Source: an uncultured Prevotella sp.
GTDB lineage: Bacteria; Bacteroidota; Bacteroidia; Bacteroidales; Bacteroidaceae
Direction of reading: 5' to 3'
Assembly: GCA_946402275.1 (NCBI GenBank)
Contig: CAMIVY010000033.1
Coordinates: forward strand, 1 to 32,417
DNA: 32,417 nucleotides
Part shown: positions 30,427 to 32,417 of the stretch, piece by piece
Numbering within the stretch: the stretch's first letter is position 1
Layout of the letters: every line of letters begins with the position of its first letter
The notes under the pieces: generated by a model
The model's database searches: none
What the model saw: the letters and a program-made list of their open reading frames with translations, nothing else
Told to the model about the DNA's origin: nothing
Position numbers and translations under genes: made by a program

Positions 30427-30717
30427 ATGGCTGAGTATGAAATAAGGATATCGGGAGTGCACTATGGTGCCAATGGCGACTCTGTGGCTGGTCAGAAGGA
30501 CACGGAGGAGATGCACGTGCGCACTCGCGAACTGCTCAGCAGGATAGACCGCGTAAGACCGATTGTGACGCAGAATATCTATGGCGACAAGAACGAGTTT
30601 CAAGGTGGGGCGCAGTTGCTGAAGATGGGCATACCTGAAGGTGCTGATCCTGCTGAGATTGCTGCGCGCATAGCAGAACAGAAGAAACAGATAGAAAAGA
30701 AAAAAGATAATAAGTAG
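30427..30717 (+). CDS. Small hypothetical protein, first gene of the Fic module
   Basis: A 96-residue, strongly charged protein. The first half (YEIRISGVHYGANGDSVAGQ) looks beta-rich; the second has helices ending in a Lys-rich tail (EQKKQIEKKKDNK). No signal peptide or known motif. It lies 6 bases before the VbhA-Fic gene and follows the operator-promoter directly, so it is certainly co-transcribed. Position suggests an accessory, antitoxin or target protein of the Fic enzyme, but the Fic protein already carries its own antitoxin-like domain. Function unknown. Confidence 0.8.
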   Translation: MAEYEIRISGVHYGANGDSVAGQKDTEEMHVRTRELLSRIDRVRPIVTQNIYGDKNEFQGGAQLLKMGIPEGADPAEIAARIAEQKKQIEKKKDNK

Positions 30718-30723
30718 ATATAT

Positions 30724-31842
30724 ATGAGCGACGAACAGAAATATACCATTCAGGGTTTGGATGAGTACATCCGTCAGGGTGAGCCGCAACAGCGTGAGCG
30801 TAGCAAGGCGTGGAAGGTGGCCATCGGCCTGCAACAGGTTGACAGGCTTCAGACTTCTGAGTATTTGCTTGATACGGCTAAGCGCCACATTGAGGGCGAT
30901 ATCAGTATTGGTGAGGCAAAGGAGCTGATAGACTCTTACTACAAGTCGGCAACAGGTCGCAGGGAGGTGGAAAACGACCGCACGGAAGAGGCTGACAAGG
31001 TGGCTGCACGCATTACGGAACTGATAGAAGAAGAGACGTTCTCGTTTACGCCAGCACAGTTGATTTCCATTCATCGCCGATTGTTTGAAGGCATCTACAA
31101 GTTGGCTGGGCGTATTCGCGACTATAACATCACTAAAAACGAATGGGTGCTTGGGGGTAAAACGGTATATTATGCCAGTGCCGACACTATCAGCGACACA
31201 CTGGCATACGACATGGGGCAGGAACGTGAGTTCAATTATGCCAACATGAATATTGATGAGGCCATCCGTCATCTGACTCGTTTCTGTGCTAACCTCTGGC
31301 AGGTACATGCTTTCTGTGAGGGCAATACCAGAACGACGGCGGTGTTCATGATCAAATATCTGCGTACGCTGGGATTCAATGTGGTGAACGATGTGTTTGC
31401 TGAGAACTCGTGGTATTTCCGTAATGCGCTGGTGCGTGCCAACTACAACGACCTGACAACTGGTATCTCAGAGACCACCCTCTATCTGGAGCGATTCTTC
31501 CGTAGCATGCTGCTGGGCGAAGAGCACGACCTGAGAAACAGAATCATGCATGTGGATTGGGGAAAGGTAACTGATGGAGATGAGTCCCAAAGTGCAAATA
31601 AGCCTGTTCAAAGTGCAAAATTGAGCGACGAACTGCCTCCAAAGTGCAAAAATTGCACTTTAGAAGAGGTAGCGGTGCTTCGCATCATTCATGAGAATCC
31701 TACAACCACTCAAAAGGAAATAGCTACTGCGATAGGAAAATCTGAACGAACCGTCAAGACAATTACCGTTGCGCTTCAAGAGAAGCTGATTGTGAAGCGC
31801 GTGAACGGTAAACGAAATGGGTACTGGGAATTTATAGAGTAA
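30724..31842 (+). CDS. Fic protein with fused VbhA-type antitoxin domain and winged helix
   Basis: A 372-residue three-part protein. Residues about 1-75 (IQGLDEYIRQGE, WKVAIGLQQVDRLQTSEYLL, DTAKRHIEGDISIGEAKELI) resemble the VbhA antitoxin family, normally a separate partner of the Fic toxin VbhT. The Fic core carries HAFCEGNTR (His195 to Arg203), keeping the catalytic His, acidic residue, Gly-Asn and Arg, and so probably AMP-transferring. The strict inhibitory motif (S/T)xxxE(G/N) is not obvious; the nearest candidates are VDRL and RHIEG. Residues about 310-372 form a winged helix (TTTQKEIATAIGKSERTVKT) that could bind the promoter palindrome. A common Bacteroidota architecture. Confidence 0.92.
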   Translation: MSDEQKYTIQGLDEYIRQGEPQQRERSKAWKVAIGLQQVDRLQTSEYLLDTAKRHIEGDISIGEAKELIDSYYKSATGRREVENDRTEEADKVAARITELIEEETFSFTPAQLISIHRRLFEGIYKLAGRIRDYNITKNEWVLGGKTVYYASADTISDTLAYDMGQEREFNYANMNIDEAIRHLTRFCANLWQVHAFCEGNTRTTAVFMIKYLRTLGFNVVNDVFAENSWYFRNALVRANYNDLTTGISETTLYLERFFRSMLLGEEHDLRNRIMHVDWGKVTDGDESQSANKPVQSAKLSDELPPKCKNCTLEEVAVLRIIHENPTTTQKEIATAIGKSERTVKTITVALQEKLIVKRVNGKRNGYWEFIE

Positions 31843-31848
31843 CGTAGA

Positions 31849-32028
31849 ATGAGTGATACAAAGGAATATATCAAGGGCGATAAGCATGTGCACCAGGCTG
31901 GGAGCATCATGATTAAGTTCGCACAATATAATGTGCCTGAGCGGAAGGGTGACTGGAAGCAGCAGGAAGAAAAGGAGGCAGAGGAACTGGAGAAGGAGTT
32001 TGTGGCGATTTTATTCGGTCGTTTGTGA
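31849..32028 (+). CDS. Small hypothetical protein, last gene of the Fic module
   Basis: A 59-residue protein (MSDTKEYIKGDKHVHQAGSI at the start, then GDWKQQEEKEAEELEKEF and LFGRL). It starts 6 bases after the Fic stop. The charged C-terminal helix resembles a small partner or regulator. Its last codons and stop lie inside the right copy of the 42-base repeat. No family recognised; tight spacing and composition support it as real. Confidence 0.65.
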   Translation: MSDTKEYIKGDKHVHQAGSIMIKFAQYNVPERKGDWKQQEEKEAEELEKEFVAILFGRL

Positions 32029-32055
32029 AGAATTCCGTTCAATCAAGGGGACTGG
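32014..32055 (+). repeat. 42-base direct repeat, right copy
   Basis: Identical to 30160-30201, 1854 bases to the right. It overlaps the final five codons of the 59-residue gene. Confidence 0.9.
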
Positions 32056-32114
32056 TAATTGCAATTTTGTTTGTCACTTGGATTTTCGCTGAAAACTATA
32101 AATCCAATAATAAC

Positions 32115-32150
32115 AAGAGTCCCGCAAGCATCATTGCCTGCAGGACTCTT
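32115..32150. terminator. Intrinsic terminator after the Fic module
   Basis: AAGAGTCC pairs with GGACTCTT, extended by CGCAAGC/GCCTGCA pairing around a short loop. The T-rich CTCTTTAAC follows on the plus strand. It separates the rightward Fic module from the leftward smalltalk gene and can serve both. The following stretch 32151-32182 has a loose period-7 pattern on the minus strand (AACAGTG, AAGAGTG, AAAAGTT). Confidence 0.7.
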
Positions 32151-32239
32151 CTCTTTAACTTTTCACTCTTCACTGTTCTTTGACCTAAAGGTGCAAAGCG
32201 ACCATAGGTCGAGCGCACTATTCACTAGGACGAAGTCCG

Positions 32240-32347
32240 CTAAAACGGTCCGTATCCCATGCAGCTGGTCGTCCCCAGTGCCGTCAGAAATGCTGTGAGT
32301 GCGGCTACTATCACCTTCACCGCTACCTCAATCAATCGATTCTTCAT
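32240..32347 (-). CDS. Smalltalk protein
   Basis: A 35-residue peptide, MKNRLIEVAVKVIVAALTAF continuing LTALGTTSCMGYGPF. A short charged start, one hydrophobic helix with Ala/Leu/Val and a single Cys near the end match the very short Bacteroidota family annotated as smalltalk protein. As far as I recall these lie beside HU-like DNA-binding or amidase genes, which would be outside the window. A tandem ATG at 32350 is equally possible. It is directly preceded by the heptamer array. Function is unknown; membrane association is inferred from the hydrophobic helix. Confidence 0.78.
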   Translation of the reverse strand: MKNRLIEVAVKVIVAALTAFLTALGTTSCMGYGPF

Positions 32348-32380
32348 CATTTCTCATTTCTAATTTCTCATTTCTCATTT
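32348..32380 (-). repeat. Heptamer array TGAGAAA before smalltalk
   Basis: On the minus strand: ATGAGAA, ATGAGAA, ATTAGAA, ATGAGAA, then ATG. The same unit as the array at 19831-19892, also ending at a start codon. Confidence 0.8.
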
Positions 32381-32381
32381 A

Positions 32382-32410
32382 AAAAGAGGCCCCTTGTGGG
32401 GCACTCTTTT
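32382..32410. terminator. Intrinsic terminator at the right edge
   Basis: GAGGCCCC pairs with GGGGCACTC around TTGT, flanked by an A run at the left and CTTTT at the right, so it can work in both directions. Probably ends a gene lying outside the window. Confidence 0.65.
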
Positions 32411-32417
32411 CGCCTTA

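Noticed and set aside
30412..31308. Minus-strand frame of 298 codons opposite the Fic module
   Set aside because: Antisense to the VbhA-Fic gene with its intact catalytic motif; sequence looks unstructured.
30160..32055. Phage-type integration into a tRNA or gene 3' end
   Set aside because: No tRNA or integrase, and the displaced repeat copy lies upstream of the gene it ends, opposite to the usual arrangement.

Overview
The window is chromosomal DNA from a Bacteroidales bacterium, most likely a gut or rumen Prevotella-type organism. The evidence is the Bacteroidota promoter boxes (TAnnTTTG, in the best cases with a TTG or TTTG box 19-20 bases upstream), the Bacteroidota-specific families (DUF2851, DUF3943, DUF6175-like, smalltalk, VbhA-Fic), and a xylan cluster whose gene content matches the xynA/xynB/xynD cluster described in Prevotella bryantii/ruminicola B14. 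No tRNA, rRNA, transposase, integrase or CRISPR array was seen.

Layout. 1-2.6 kb: the 3' end of a small heat-shock gene, a secreted His-rich HMA-like protein, and a leftward cluster of small unknown genes in which two of four are broken. 2.6-3.0 kb: non-coding, with a dispersed repeat, a nested inverted repeat and a two-way terminator. 3.0-6.5 kb: a flavodiiron protein and a PfkB sugar kinase (leftward) and a divergent M16 protease. 6.5-12.7 kb: a leftward xylan operon (GPH symporter, GH10 xylanase, GH43 enzyme, then an overlapping ECF sigma gene) and a divergent SGNH acetylesterase. 12.7-13.8 kb: a Fic protein with its own palindromic operator and an unusual two-way terminator.

13.9-18.1 kb is the most novel part. 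A near-perfect promoter leads into about 270 bases of apparently structured RNA ending in a T tract, then five tightly packed genes that all encode exported proteins. One is CsgG-like, one resembles LPP20/FlgT N-terminal domains, one looks like DUF6175, and two are unrecognised. I infer an envelope assembly of unknown purpose. 18.1-18.5 kb holds a second copy of the dispersed repeat followed by five hairpins in a row.

18.5-20.3 kb: DUF2851 and a hot-dog thioesterase. 20.5-29.9 kb: a leftward series of AraC regulator, RND adaptor, RND pump, TolC-type channel, a DUF3943 outer-membrane protein and a truncated S41-peptidase-like lipoprotein. 30.1-32.1 kb: a three-gene Fic module (96-residue protein, VbhA-Fic fusion, 59-residue protein) bracketed by identical 42-base direct repeats. 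The right end carries a smalltalk gene between terminators.

Several start codons here are directly preceded by short arrays with a 7-base period, apparently a genome-wide habit of this organism. Functional statements rest on reading motifs by eye; no database search was run.
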